Below are positions 34,808 to 43,656 of a stretch of 64,000 bases of DNA, in pieces (the first letter of the stretch is position 1; the number at the start of each line of letters is the position of its first letter). The translations under genes were made by a program, and so were the position numbers. Origin of the DNA: JBAXRT01 sp037131065. Lineage in GTDB: Bacteria; Bacteroidota; Bacteroidia; Bacteroidales; FEN-979. The notes under the pieces were generated by a model. That model saw nothing but the letters and a program-made list of their open reading frames with translations, had not been told where the DNA came from and ran no database searches. The stretch is from positions 1 through 64,000 of the forward strand of contig JBAXRT010000001.1 of the NCBI GenBank assembly GCA_037131065.1, given 5' to 3'.

Positions 34808-37648
34808 TTAAACTGACCGGAGAACATTTTTGAGGTATTGGGCTGTGAAACTTGTCTCGCAATGGCGGGTTATCTCCTCAGGCGTTCCCTGGCAGATGAT
34901 CATTCCACCCTTTTCGCCCCCTTCAGGCCCCAAATCAATGATGTGATCGGCCATTTTGATTACCTCCATGTTGTGCTCAATCACGAGCACCGTATTCCCT
35001 TTGGCTACCAGGATATTCAGGACACAGAGGAGTACCTTGACATCCTCGAAATGAAGCCCGGTCGTCGGTTCATCCAGGATGTAAAGGGTATTGCCGGTAT
35101 CCGTTTTCGATAGTTCGGATGCCAGTTTTACTCGTTGCGCCTCACCACCTGAAAGTGTATTGGATTGCTGACCCAATGTGATGTACCCCAGGCCAACATC
35201 GTTGAGGGTCCTGATCTTGTGAACGATCATCGGGATGTTCTCAAAGAACTCAACTGCCTGTTCGATTGTGAGATTAAGAACATCGTTGATCGACTTGCCC
35301 TTGTACCTTACCTCCAGTGTCTCCCGGTTATACCGGTGGCCATGGCAGCTTTCACAAAGGACATAGACATCCGGCAGAAAATTCATCTCGATCACCCTGA
35401 GCCCGGCACCCTTGCAGGTTTCACAGCGGCCTCCCTTAACATTGAAGGAGAAGCGGCCGGGCTGGTAGCCACGGATCTTTGATTCGGGCAGCGAAGCAAA
35501 GAGTTTCCTGATCTCATCAAACACCTTGGTATAGGTTGCAGGATTCGAGCGGGGAGTCCGGCCGATGGGCGATTGGTCGATCTCGATTACTTTGTCGAGG
35601 TTCCTGATTCCTTCAAAGGAGCCATAAGGAAGGGGTTTTACCTCCGATTTGTAGAAATGATTGCTGAGGATAGGGTAGAGGGTTTCGTTGATCAGTGAAG
35701 ATTTTCCGCTTCCTGAAAGTCCTGTGATACAGATCAGTTTCCCAAGGGGTAGGACCAGGTCCACATTTTTCAGGTTGTTACCTGTAGCCCCTTTCAGCAC
35801 AACCTGTTTCCCATTCCCCTCCCTTCGGACTTTCGGAACGGCGATCTTTCTTTTTCCGCTGAGGTATTGACCTGTCAGCTGGTCCGACTGCATGATCTTT
35901 TCGGGTGGTCCCTGGGCAACGATCCTCCCGCCATGTATCCCGGCGCCGGGACCTATGTCGATTACATAATCGGAGGCCAGTATCGTCTCCTGGTCATGCT
36001 CCACGACGATCACGGAGTTCCCAGCATCCCGCAGGCTCTTCAGGGCCCTTATCAACCTGAGTTTGTCATGCTGATGAAGCCCGATGCTCGGCTCGTCGAG
36101 GATATAGAGCACACCCACAAGCTGGGAACCGATCTGGGTTGCGAGACGTATCCGCTGACTTTCACCCCCCGACAAACTTCTGGCTGTGCGGTTCAGGGTA
36201 AGATAGCCGATCCCGACATCAAGCAGGAACTGGATCCGGTTCCTGATCTCCCTGATGATCTCGAAGGCGATGGTTTTTTGTCTCTGGTCCAGGCGTTCAG
36301 GCAGCTTCTCAAACCAGGCAGAAAGTTTGACCAGGTCCATGTTTGCCAGTTCTGCAATGTTTTTTTCGTCGATCCGGAAAAAGAGCGACTCTTTTTTAAG
36401 CCGGTTCCCTAAGCAGTCGGGGCACACCAGCTTGTTCATGAAGCTGCCCACCCATTTCATGATTCCGGCCGGTGCTGCTTCGGCATGCTGAGAATTGATG
36501 AAGCTTACGATCCCTTCAAAATTAAGTGCATAGGTGGAGGTGATCCCCAGGTAATCATTCTTCACCCGGAACACCTCGTCGGATCCGTAAAGGATCACAT
36601 TGATCGCCTGGTCGGGAATCTCCCCGATGGGGGTGTTCAGGTCGAAATGGTATTTCTCACCGATGGCCTCCATCTGTTTGAAGATCCAGCTGTTTTTATA
36701 CTCCCCAAGGGGAACGATCCCGCCTTTCCTGATACTTTTCGACCTGTCGGGGATGATCTTATTGATATCGATCTCCGAGATCGTGCCCAGCCCGTTGCAT
36801 TTAGGGCATGCGCCGTAAGGTGAATTGAAGGAAAAACTGTTTGGTTCGGGTTCTTCATAAGATAAACCGGAAGAAGGACACATCAGGAGCCTGCTGTAAT
36901 GGCGGGGTTTATCCTCCTCCTCCCCAAGTACCATCAGCGTCCCTTTCCCATGCCGCATGGCAAGGTTGATCGACTGGGTAAGGCGATTGCGTGATTCGGT
37001 TTTTACGGCTACCTGGTCAACCACAATCTCAATATCATGGACTTTATAGCGGTCGAGTTGCAGACCGTGGCTTATCTCACGGATCTCGCCGTCGATCCGC
37101 ACATTCAGGAAGCCCTGCTTGCGGACCTGTTCGAACAGTTCCCTGTAATGACCCTTTCTGCCTTTCACTACCGGGGCGAGGATAAAGAGAACAATCCCGG
37201 GAAACTGGCTGAAGACAAGGTCGGTGATCTGTTGTTCGGTGTAACGAACCATCTTCTCACCGGTTTCGTATGAAAATGCCTCGGCGACCCTTGCATACAG
37301 GAGTCGCATAAAGTCGTAAACCTCGGTGATGGTTCCTACCGTTGAGCGCGGATTCCTGCCCGTAGATTTCTGTTCGATGGAGATCACGGGACTCAGTCCG
37401 CTGATCTTGTCAACATCCGGGCGTTCCAGATTCCCGATGAACTGGCGGGCATAAGCGGAGAAGGTCTCCATGTAACGCCGCTGTCCCTCCGCATAGATCG
37501 TGTCGAAGGCAAGGGAAGATTTACCGCTGCCGCTGAGCCCGGTAAAAACGACCAGCTTGTTGCGGGGAATGGTGAGTTCGAAATTTTTCAGATTGTGAAC
37601 CCTGGCACCATAAACTTCAAGATTCTCTTCCACAGCAGGTAAGGGCAT
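34808..37648 (-). CDS. uvrA: Excinuclease ABC subunit A
   Basis: A 946-residue DNA damage-recognition ATPase with two ABC modules, each with Walker A GLSGSGKSS, and signature motifs LSGGESQRIRLATQIG and LSGGEAQRVKLASEL. The C-terminal zinc module is intact (CETCKG...CESCHG). The first module, normally CPxCG...CPxC, reads CPSSG (257-261) and CPKC (281-284), lacking one Cys. Another CPDC lies later with GNRLKKESL. It recognises bulky lesions for nucleotide excision repair. It may be co-transcribed with the lytic transglycosylase gene 9 nt upstream. Confidence 0.96.
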   Translation of the reverse strand: MPLPAVEENLEVYGARVHNLKNFELTIPRNKLVVFTGLSGSGKSSLAFDTIYAEGQRRYMETFSAYARQFIGNLERPDVDKISGLSPVISIEQKSTGRNPRSTVGTITEVYDFMRLLYARVAEAFSYETGEKMVRYTEQQITDLVFSQFPGIVLFILAPVVKGRKGHYRELFEQVRKQGFLNVRIDGEIREISHGLQLDRYKVHDIEIVVDQVAVKTESRNRLTQSINLAMRHGKGTLMVLGEEEDKPRHYSRLLMCPSSGLSYEEPEPNSFSFNSPYGACPKCNGLGTISEIDINKIIPDRSKSIRKGGIVPLGEYKNSWIFKQMEAIGEKYHFDLNTPIGEIPDQAINVILYGSDEVFRVKNDYLGITSTYALNFEGIVSFINSQHAEAAPAGIMKWVGSFMNKLVCPDCLGNRLKKESLFFRIDEKNIAELANMDLVKLSAWFEKLPERLDQRQKTIAFEIIREIRNRIQFLLDVGIGYLTLNRTARSLSGGESQRIRLATQIGSQLVGVLYILDEPSIGLHQHDKLRLIRALKSLRDAGNSVIVVEHDQETILASDYVIDIGPGAGIHGGRIVAQGPPEKIMQSDQLTGQYLSGKRKIAVPKVRREGNGKQVVLKGATGNNLKNVDLVLPLGKLICITGLSGSGKSSLINETLYPILSNHFYKSEVKPLPYGSFEGIRNLDKVIEIDQSPIGRTPRSNPATYTKVFDEIRKLFASLPESKIRGYQPGRFSFNVKGGRCETCKGAGLRVIEMNFLPDVYVLCESCHGHRYNRETLEVRYKGKSINDVLNLTIEQAVEFFENIPMIVHKIRTLNDVGLGYITLGQQSNTLSGGEAQRVKLASELSKTDTGNTLYILDEPTTGLHFEDVKVLLCVLNILVAKGNTVLVIEHNMEVIKMADHIIDLGPEGGEKGGMIICQGTPEEITRHCETSFTAQYLKNVLRSV

Positions 37649-37657
37649 TGGCAGTAG

Positions 37658-38665
37658 TTAATTCATCGAATTGATCTTCAGAGTGTCATGGAAAAAGGTT
37701 TCCCGCTGAGGCACCTTTTTCATCAGGTTCTCGTAAAGGAGTGCACCCGGATCCCTGGGGATTTTCAGGGTGTAGATCTTACCGGATTTATTCGGCAACA
37801 TATAGCTCTGGATCCAGGGGTTGAGCTCCCGAAGCACACGGTAATTGGTCTTCAGCGTAAGGGCGAGGGCTGGAAGATCCTTTACGGTACTGTCGATGGT
37901 CACCAGTTTTGTCGATACCTGGGGATAGAAGTCCTGTTCAATAGTATAAAATCCATACCTGACGGGGTTATTATAGACCTGCTTGATGGCAATGATCCTG
38001 AACAGGTAACGTGAGGTCTCCTCATTAAGATAGAGATCGTAATAGTTTGATACTTTTTGCTTCTGAAGCGCTTTGGCGATGCCATCCGGACCCCGGTTGT
38101 AGGCGGCGGCGACCAGCGTCCAGTTTTTATATTGCTTCCAGCCATCCTTGAAATATTCACAGGCTGCCTGTGTTGCCTTTTCCATGTTATATCTTTCGTC
38201 AACATCCGGGTTGATCTCCAGTCCGTAATTCTGGCCAGTGGCCTTGAGAAATTGCCAGGGCCCCTCGGCGCCTGCAGGTGAAGTAACATTCCCCAGATTG
38301 CTCTCGGCTACGGCAAGGAATTTGAAATCATCTGGAATACCGTTTTTCTTCAGGATCGGTTCGATAACAGGAAACCAGCGGTAGGCGCGCTTGAACATTT
38401 GAAGAGTGGAAGAGTGCATGAAGGTGCCTGCCATGATCTCACGCTCCATCGCCTCCCTGACATAATACAGGTTCATCGGAACCTCTTCCCCGGCAAAAGT
38501 TATCTTCACGGGAACCTCCGGTACAAATACCTTCGTGTATTTGCGGAAAAGTTTGTGGTATGCCTCATCAATCGTATTGTTATCCGGGATCATGGCAAAA
38601 ACGAAGATCACCAGTACAATGCCCATCACCACTCCGGTGGCCAGGTACCCGATTCTGTTTTTCAT
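37658..38665 (-). CDS. Membrane-anchored lytic transglycosylase (SLT domain)
   Basis: A 335-residue protein. One N-terminal helix (residues 7-27) serves as signal anchor. The SLT domain shows the catalytic Glu in FKFLAVAESNLGN, then SPAGAEGPWQFLKATGQNYGL and AAYNRGPDGIAKAL, the pattern of MltD-like muramidases. The C-terminal part may be a LysM-like or linker region (LALTLKTNYRVLRELNPWI). The ATG at 38665 was chosen; an upstream frame start at 38743 would translate the AGTCTGC repeat tract and is rejected. Confidence 0.88.
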   Translation of the reverse strand: MKNRIGYLATGVVMGIVLVIFVFAMIPDNNTIDEAYHKLFRKYTKVFVPEVPVKITFAGEEVPMNLYYVREAMEREIMAGTFMHSSTLQMFKRAYRWFPVIEPILKKNGIPDDFKFLAVAESNLGNVTSPAGAEGPWQFLKATGQNYGLEINPDVDERYNMEKATQAACEYFKDGWKQYKNWTLVAAAYNRGPDGIAKALQKQKVSNYYDLYLNEETSRYLFRIIAIKQVYNNPVRYGFYTIEQDFYPQVSTKLVTIDSTVKDLPALALTLKTNYRVLRELNPWIQSYMLPNKSGKIYTLKIPRDPGALLYENLMKKVPQRETFFHDTLKINSMN

Positions 38666-38700
38666 AAGTAGTTCCTTAGTCTGATTCCATTTCCTTAAGA

Positions 38701-38800
38701 AGTCCGCAGTCTGCAGTCTGCAGTCTGCAGCCAGCAATACCAAATCTAAAATCTAAAATCTTAAATCAATTCGTCACTCGTCAATAGTCATTCGTCACTG
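38701..38800 (+). repeat. Composite heptamer repeat tract
   Basis: Three phase-locked blocks: AGTCCGC, AGTCTGC three times and AGCCAGC (38701-38735); 6 nt; four AAATCNN units (38742-38769); a 3-nt TTC; four units GTCACTC, GTCAATA, GTCATTC, GTCACTG (38773-38800). The AAATCNN - 3 nt - GTCAYTC order is the same as at 24374-24460. The tract lies between rfbC and the transglycosylase gene, both on the minus strand, and ends at the rfbC stop. Confidence 0.93.
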
Positions 38801-38801
38801 G

Positions 38802-39344
38802 TTAAAACGGCGAAACAAAATCCCTGAACAGCGGCGACACTTTGTCTTTTTCCGAGATCACAGGTTCTGCAATTCCCCAGTCTATTCCGAGATCCGGATC
38901 AGACCAGAGAATACTCCCTTCCGAAGGCTTGTTATATACATTTGTGCATTTGTAGAAAAAGATCGTGTCATCCTCCAGGGTAACAAATCCGTGGGCAAAT
39001 CCCGACGGGATCCAGTACATCCATTTGTTTTGTCCCGATAAAACGATCGATTCCCATTTTCCGTATGTGGAAGAGTTTTTCCTGATATCGACTGCCACAT
39101 CGAGGACGGACCCGCGCATCACGCGGACCAGCTTACCCTGATCATAGGGCGGGGCCTGGAAATGAAGTCCCCTCAACACACCCTGTTTTGATTTAGATTC
39201 ATTGTCCTGGACAAATCTCAGATCCAGGCCATGCTTCAGCAACCGGGCATGGTTGTAGGATTCAAAGAAATATCCCCGTTCATCCTCAAACACATCAGGC
39301 TTGATGATCAGCAAGCCCTCCAGTGGCGTCTTTATTATCTCCAT
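38802..39344 (-). CDS. rfbC: dTDP-4-dehydrorhamnose 3,5-epimerase
   Basis: A 180-residue cupin enzyme of dTDP-rhamnose synthesis. The conserved DERGYFFESYN, SKQGVLRGLHFQ (with the catalytic His), VDIRKNSSTYGKW and IPSGFAHGFVTLEDDT are all present. The full length matches RmlC. No rfbA, rfbB or rfbD is adjacent, so the pathway is split. The coding region is flanked by a heptamer tract at its 3' end and an octamer inverted repeat just upstream. Confidence 0.95.
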   Translation of the reverse strand: MEIIKTPLEGLLIIKPDVFEDERGYFFESYNHARLLKHGLDLRFVQDNESKSKQGVLRGLHFQAPPYDQGKLVRVMRGSVLDVAVDIRKNSSTYGKWESIVLSGQNKWMYWIPSGFAHGFVTLEDDTIFFYKCTNVYNKPSEGSILWSDPDLGIDWGIAEPVISEKDKVSPLFRDFVSPF

Positions 39345-39352
39345 TGTTCGAT

Positions 39353-39416
39353 AATTTGAAAATTTGAAAATTTGATGATGTGAAGATGAATTTTCAAATC
39401 TTCAAATCTTCAAATT
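39353..39416. repeat. Octamer inverted repeat between rfbC and lpdA
   Basis: The left arm is three octamers, AATTTGAA twice and AATTTGAT (39353-39376). The right arm is TTCAAATC twice and TTCAAATT (39393-39416). The 24-nt arms pair with few mismatches around a 16-nt loop. It would form a long hairpin in RNA or a cruciform. It might end lpdA transcription, though no T-run follows. Confidence 0.85.
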
Positions 39417-39427
39417 CATTGAATAGT

Positions 39428-40816
39428 CTATAGGTGTATACATTCACCATACGCCTGCGCCACCGCCTCCATGATGGCTTCCGAGATGGTTGGGTGAGGA
39501 TGGACAGCCTCGATGATCTCCCTTCCGGTTGTCTCCAGTTTCCTTGCGACCACCACTTCAGCAATCATTTCGGTCACATTTTCACCGATCATATGGGCGC
39601 CAAGCCATTCGCCGTACTTTGCATCGAAGATCACTTTGATGAATCCCTCCCTGTTTCCGGCGGCAGTCGCTTTGCCCGATGCCGTAAACGGGAATTTCCC
39701 GATAAGGATCTCATGTCCGGCCTCTTTTGCAGCTTTTTCCGTCATCCCTACGGATGCGATCTCCGGATGAGTGTAAGTACATCCGGGAATATTTCCGTAA
39801 TCAAGCGGCTCGACCTCCTTTCCTGCAATATGTTCTACACATATGATCCCTTCATGGGAAGCAACATGGGCAAGTGCCGGTCCCCTCACAATATCACCGA
39901 TTGCATAATACCCCCCTACATTCGTCCTGTAGAAATCATCGACTGCGACTTTCCCTTTTTCAACCTTGATGCCAGTCTCTTCAAGACCAAGGCCCTCAGT
40001 GTTCGGGGAGATCCCGACCGCGGAGAGAACAACATCGGCTTCAATGGTCTCCTCCCCCTTCTTGGTTTTGACCAGCACCTTGCATCCGTTTCCGGTTGTA
40101 TCCACCGATTCAACAGAAACTCCTGTCATAACCTTCATTCCGGCTTTCTTGAAGGAGCGTTCGAGGGCCTTGGAGACCTCCTCATCCTCAACCGGTACTA
40201 TGTTTGGCAATACCTCGATTAGTGTAACTTTCGTTCCGATTGAATGATAGAAATAGGCAAACTCACTGCCGATGGCTCCTGATCCAACAACCACCATGGA
40301 TGCGGGTTGTTTCTCAAGGGTCATTGCTTCGCGGTATCCGATGATCTTCTTACCATCCTGCTTTATGTTGGGAAGTACCCTGGAACGGGCGCCCGATGCG
40401 AGGATGATATGGCTGGCTGTGTAACTGGTTGTCACCCCCTTTTCATCGGTCACATCGACCGCTTTGCCAGGTTTGATCGTTGCAATACCTTTGATCAGTT
40501 CGATCTTGTTTTTCTTGAACAAGAAGGTGACCCCCTTGCTCATATTATCGGCTACCTCTCGGCTTCTCCTGACCATGGCAGGAAAATCGGCTTTTGCCTC
40601 TCCTGCTGAGATGCCATATTCGGAGGCATGTTGGATATATTGAAATACCTGGGAACTTTTCAGTAAGGCTTTGGTTGGGATACAGCCCCAGTTAAGGCAT
40701 ATCCCCCCGATCTCCGCGCGCTCGATAACAGCGGTTTTGAAACCAAGCTGTGCGGCACGGATAGCAGCAACGTATCCCCCGGGACCGCTGCCGATAACGA
40801 GAATATCAAAATTCAT
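39428..40816 (-). CDS. lpdA: Dihydrolipoyl dehydrogenase
   Basis: A 462-residue flavoprotein disulfide reductase, the E3 subunit of 2-oxoacid dehydrogenases and of the glycine cleavage system. The FAD site is GSGPGGYVAAIRAAQLG; the redox disulfide is C40/C45 in GGICLNWGCIPTKALLK; NAD site VVGSGAIGSEFA; catalytic His-Glu in HPHPTISEAIMEA. GcvP in this window (47289-50177) needs such an E3 partner, though the two genes are 6.5 kb apart and E3 is shared by several complexes. Confidence 0.96.
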   Translation of the reverse strand: MNFDILVIGSGPGGYVAAIRAAQLGFKTAVIERAEIGGICLNWGCIPTKALLKSSQVFQYIQHASEYGISAGEAKADFPAMVRRSREVADNMSKGVTFLFKKNKIELIKGIATIKPGKAVDVTDEKGVTTSYTASHIILASGARSRVLPNIKQDGKKIIGYREAMTLEKQPASMVVVGSGAIGSEFAYFYHSIGTKVTLIEVLPNIVPVEDEEVSKALERSFKKAGMKVMTGVSVESVDTTGNGCKVLVKTKKGEETIEADVVLSAVGISPNTEGLGLEETGIKVEKGKVAVDDFYRTNVGGYYAIGDIVRGPALAHVASHEGIICVEHIAGKEVEPLDYGNIPGCTYTHPEIASVGMTEKAAKEAGHEILIGKFPFTASGKATAAGNREGFIKVIFDAKYGEWLGAHMIGENVTEMIAEVVVARKLETTGREIIEAVHPHPTISEAIMEAVAQAYGECIHL

Positions 40817-40838
40817 ACGTTCGGATTTAAATAATCCG

Positions 40839-40869
40839 CGAAGATAGAAAAAACCTCCCTTTTGTTCAA
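40839..40869 (-). promoter_or_regulatory. Promoter of lpdA
   Basis: The minus strand reads TTG, 20 nt, TATCTTCG, one mismatch from TAnnTTTG. The predicted start site is about 15 nt before the lpdA ATG. Confidence 0.55.
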
Positions 40870-40941
40870 GAAACCCGGCAATTATATTGACGGATAAATA
40901 AACATCCTCTCCTGAAATTAGTTTTTTTGAAAGGGATGATT

Positions 40942-40949
40942 TATTTTTG
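40942..40949 (+). promoter_or_regulatory. -7 element for the Cys/Met PLP enzyme gene
   Basis: TATTTTTG matches TAnnTTTG and is about 58 nt upstream of the ATG at 41008. The -33 position has TTAG rather than TTTG. Confidence 0.35.
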
Positions 40950-41007
40950 TTTGACCTTCATGAAACGAAAATAGTCCAGAAAAATATCATTTAAACCCAA
41001 CGATTTT

Positions 41008-42192
41008 ATGTCAGCACTTGAATTCAACACCAAAGCCATCCATGCCGGTGATGCTCATTTTTCACCTGCCGCAATGTCAGTACCGATTTACCAGTCCTGC
41101 GCCTATCCTTATTTTGATGCAAAGGAGGCAGCGGAAATATTCAGGGGTGAAAAGCCCGGATTTACCTATGGAAGATGGGATAACCCAACGGTGGATATGT
41201 TTGAGAAACGGATGGCAGCGCTTGAAAATACCGAAGGCGCCATTGCAGCCGCTTCTGGCATGTCAGCCATTTTTTTATTAACACACCATTTTTTGCAGCC
41301 TGGCGACGAAGTCGTCTCTTCAAACCGAGTCTATGGCGGAACATTTGGCTTGTTTGAGGTCGGATTAAAAAAAATGGGAACCAAAGTCAACTGGGTTACA
41401 AAACCTGAAATAATCTCAGAATGGGAAGCAGCAATCACTCCCCGGACAAAATTTTTATTTGTTGAAACGCCCAGTAACCCGTCGCTTTTCATTGCCGATA
41501 TCCCTGCACTGGCAGCCCTTGCAAAATCAAAGAACCTTCCCCTGGTGGTCGACAATACCATTACCACACCAGCCCTTCAACAGCCAATCCTGCTGGGCGC
41601 TGATCTCGTGGTACACTCCACCACCAAATACATCTGCGGAAATGCCACAAGCCTTGGAGGGATCATCTGCGGCCCGAAATCGATCGTTGAAGGGATCCGT
41701 CAGAACGGGATCCGATACCTCGGACCGGCCATGGCGCCCTTCAATGCATGGCTCAACCTTAATGGACTTGAGACACTGGCTTTACGCATGGACCGCCATT
41801 GCCATAACGCCATGGTCGTTGCAAAATTCCTGGAAAAACACCCGAAGGTGAACTATGTAAACTATCCGGGACTGGAATCGAATCCCTACCACAAGCTGAT
41901 CAAGCCACAAATGAAGGGCGTCAGCTCTCTGATGTCCTTCGAATTGAAAGGAAGTTATGAAGATGCCACAAAGTTCATCGACTCCCTGGAGATCATCATT
42001 CATGCCACTCATCTAGGAACATGCAAATCGATTGTGACACACCCGGCCTCCACTACCCACTCCGCCATGGGCGAAGCGGAAATGCGCAAAGCCGGGATAT
42101 CACCATCCCTAATCCGTTTTTCGATCGGTATTGAAGATGAAAAAGACCTGCTCAGCGACTTGGCACAGGCTTTTGACAAGACAGGCAAATAA
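41008..42192 (+). CDS. Cys/Met metabolism PLP enzyme (homoserine-derivative sulfhydrylase or gamma-lyase)
   Basis: A 394-residue fold-type I PLP enzyme. FTYGRWDNPTVDMFEKRMAA, SGMSAIFLLTH and the PLP lysine Lys207 in VHSTTKYICGNATSLGG are family landmarks. The family includes O-acetyl- and O-succinylhomoserine sulfhydrylases, cystathionine gamma-synthase and methionine gamma-lyase, which cannot be separated by eye. Three nt later follows thrC, so a homoserine-branch role in methionine synthesis is a reasonable inference; a gamma-lyase supplying 2-oxobutyrate is the alternative. Confidence 0.85.
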   Translation: MSALEFNTKAIHAGDAHFSPAAMSVPIYQSCAYPYFDAKEAAEIFRGEKPGFTYGRWDNPTVDMFEKRMAALENTEGAIAAASGMSAIFLLTHHFLQPGDEVVSSNRVYGGTFGLFEVGLKKMGTKVNWVTKPEIISEWEAAITPRTKFLFVETPSNPSLFIADIPALAALAKSKNLPLVVDNTITTPALQQPILLGADLVVHSTTKYICGNATSLGGIICGPKSIVEGIRQNGIRYLGPAMAPFNAWLNLNGLETLALRMDRHCHNAMVVAKFLEKHPKVNYVNYPGLESNPYHKLIKPQMKGVSSLMSFELKGSYEDATKFIDSLEIIIHATHLGTCKSIVTHPASTTHSAMGEAEMRKAGISPSLIRFSIGIEDEKDLLSDLAQAFDKTGK

Positions 42193-42194
42193 AT

Positions 42195-43562
42195 ATGAAG
42201 TATCCTCTTTTATTCTACTCCACCAATGGCACCGGTGCACCTGTAACATTCCGTGAGGCCCTCCTGAAAGGTCAGGCACCCGACAAGGGACTCTATATGC
42301 CGGAACACATACCGTTACTGGCTCCTCAGGAGATCACAGGCTTTGCGACGAAATCATATGCCGGGATCGCCTTTGAGGTAACGAGGAAATTCCTTGAAGG
42401 CGAGATCCCTGACCCGGAACTGTTACGCATCGTTACCGAAGCTTACGATTACGATGTTCCCCTCGAGAAGGTGACCGGCCGCAAATATGTTATGCGTCTT
42501 GACCAGGGGCCTACAGCTTCGTTCAAGGATTTTGCCGCCCGATTCATGGGGCGTCTGATGCAATATTTCCTGAAAGATCAGAAGAGGAAATTGCTTATTC
42601 TCACGGCAACATCCGGAGATACGGGGAGTGCTGTCGCCAACGCCTTCTATGGTCTGGGGAATATTGAGGTGGTCGTTCTCTTTCCTCAATCGGAGGTGAC
42701 CGACCGCCAGAGGAAGCAGATGACCACCCTTGGAAAGAATGTTCACATCCTCTCCCTCGAAGCGAAGTTCGACGACTGCCAGGCACTGGTAAAAAAGGCT
42801 TTCGCCGATCCTGATCTGGCTGGTCTGGACCTCTCCTCCGCCAACTCGATCAACATCGGGCGGCTGATCCCGCAGGCTGTTTACTATTTCTATGCCTTCG
42901 CAAAGCTTGCAGATCATGGTGAAAAGGCGATCTTTTCTGTCCCGTCAGGGAACTTTGGTGATATGATGGGTGGCGTCATTGCGATGAAGATGGGTCTCCC
43001 GGTAAAGAGGTTCGTGATCGCCACCAACGAAAACGATGAATTTCCAGAATATGTCAGGACCGGGAACTACCGCAAGATCGAGCCCTCCCGGAATTGCATC
43101 TCCAGCGCAATGAACGTGGGGCATCCAAGTAACCTGGCCAGGCTGGTCAACCTCTACGGCGGAAGGATGGATGAAACAGGACACATTTCGTTGCAGGCAG
43201 ACCTTGAGAAGATGAGAAGGGATCTCTTTCCGGTCAGTATCAGTGATGAAATAACGAAGCGAACGATCAAAGAGGCTTATGAAAATTTCGGACTTTTACT
43301 TGAACCCCACGGTGCAGTAGGATGGGCCGGGCTGGCAGCATATCTTGCGGTTCATCCTGAACAGAATGCGCCTGAGCAGGTTTGTGTTTCACTGGAGACC
43401 GCACATCCGGCTAAGTTTCCACAGGAGATCGAGTCCATTTTATCCGTTGATCCCGACCTTCCACCAAGCTTAAGAGGAATCGAACAAAAACCGGAAGACT
43501 ATCTGAAGATCGATCCTGATTACACAACATTCAAAAATTATCTGTTATCCACCTTCAAATAA
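42195..43562 (+). CDS. thrC: Threonine synthase
   Basis: A 455-residue PLP enzyme converting O-phosphohomoserine to threonine. The N-terminus (KYPLLFYSTNG) and PLP lysine Lys111 in DQGPTASFKDFAARFMGRLM are typical of the fungal/E. coli type, as is LTATSGDTGSAVANAF. It starts 3 nt after the preceding PLP enzyme and is followed by thrH, whose product could make the phosphohomoserine it uses. Confidence 0.95.
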   Translation: MKYPLLFYSTNGTGAPVTFREALLKGQAPDKGLYMPEHIPLLAPQEITGFATKSYAGIAFEVTRKFLEGEIPDPELLRIVTEAYDYDVPLEKVTGRKYVMRLDQGPTASFKDFAARFMGRLMQYFLKDQKRKLLILTATSGDTGSAVANAFYGLGNIEVVVLFPQSEVTDRQRKQMTTLGKNVHILSLEAKFDDCQALVKKAFADPDLAGLDLSSANSINIGRLIPQAVYYFYAFAKLADHGEKAIFSVPSGNFGDMMGGVIAMKMGLPVKRFVIATNENDEFPEYVRTGNYRKIEPSRNCISSAMNVGHPSNLARLVNLYGGRMDETGHISLQADLEKMRRDLFPVSISDEITKRTIKEAYENFGLLLEPHGAVGWAGLAAYLAVHPEQNAPEQVCVSLETAHPAKFPQEIESILSVDPDLPPSLRGIEQKPEDYLKIDPDYTTFKNYLLSTFK

Positions 43563-43566
43563 TCCT

Positions 43567-43650
43567 CATATAGTCATTATATGATCAATAACTTAACCTC
43601 TTTTCCCTTTGACCTTTTTCCAATTTCCAATTACTTAATGACCTAATGAC
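43567..43650. repeat. Small palindrome and TAATGAC words between thrC and thrH
   Basis: CATATA-GTCAT-TATATG (43567-43583) forms a 6-bp stem. TAATGAC-C-TAATGAC lies at 43636-43650, after TTCCAATTTCCAATTAC. The reverse complement of this last segment resembles 9977-10000. No terminator or clear promoter was seen, so thrH may be read from the upstream transcript. Confidence 0.45.
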
Positions 43651-43656
43651 AAACGT

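Noticed and set aside
38666..38743. Longer start of the lytic transglycosylase
   Set aside because: It would translate the AGTCTGC repeats. The ATG at 38665 directly precedes a normal signal anchor.
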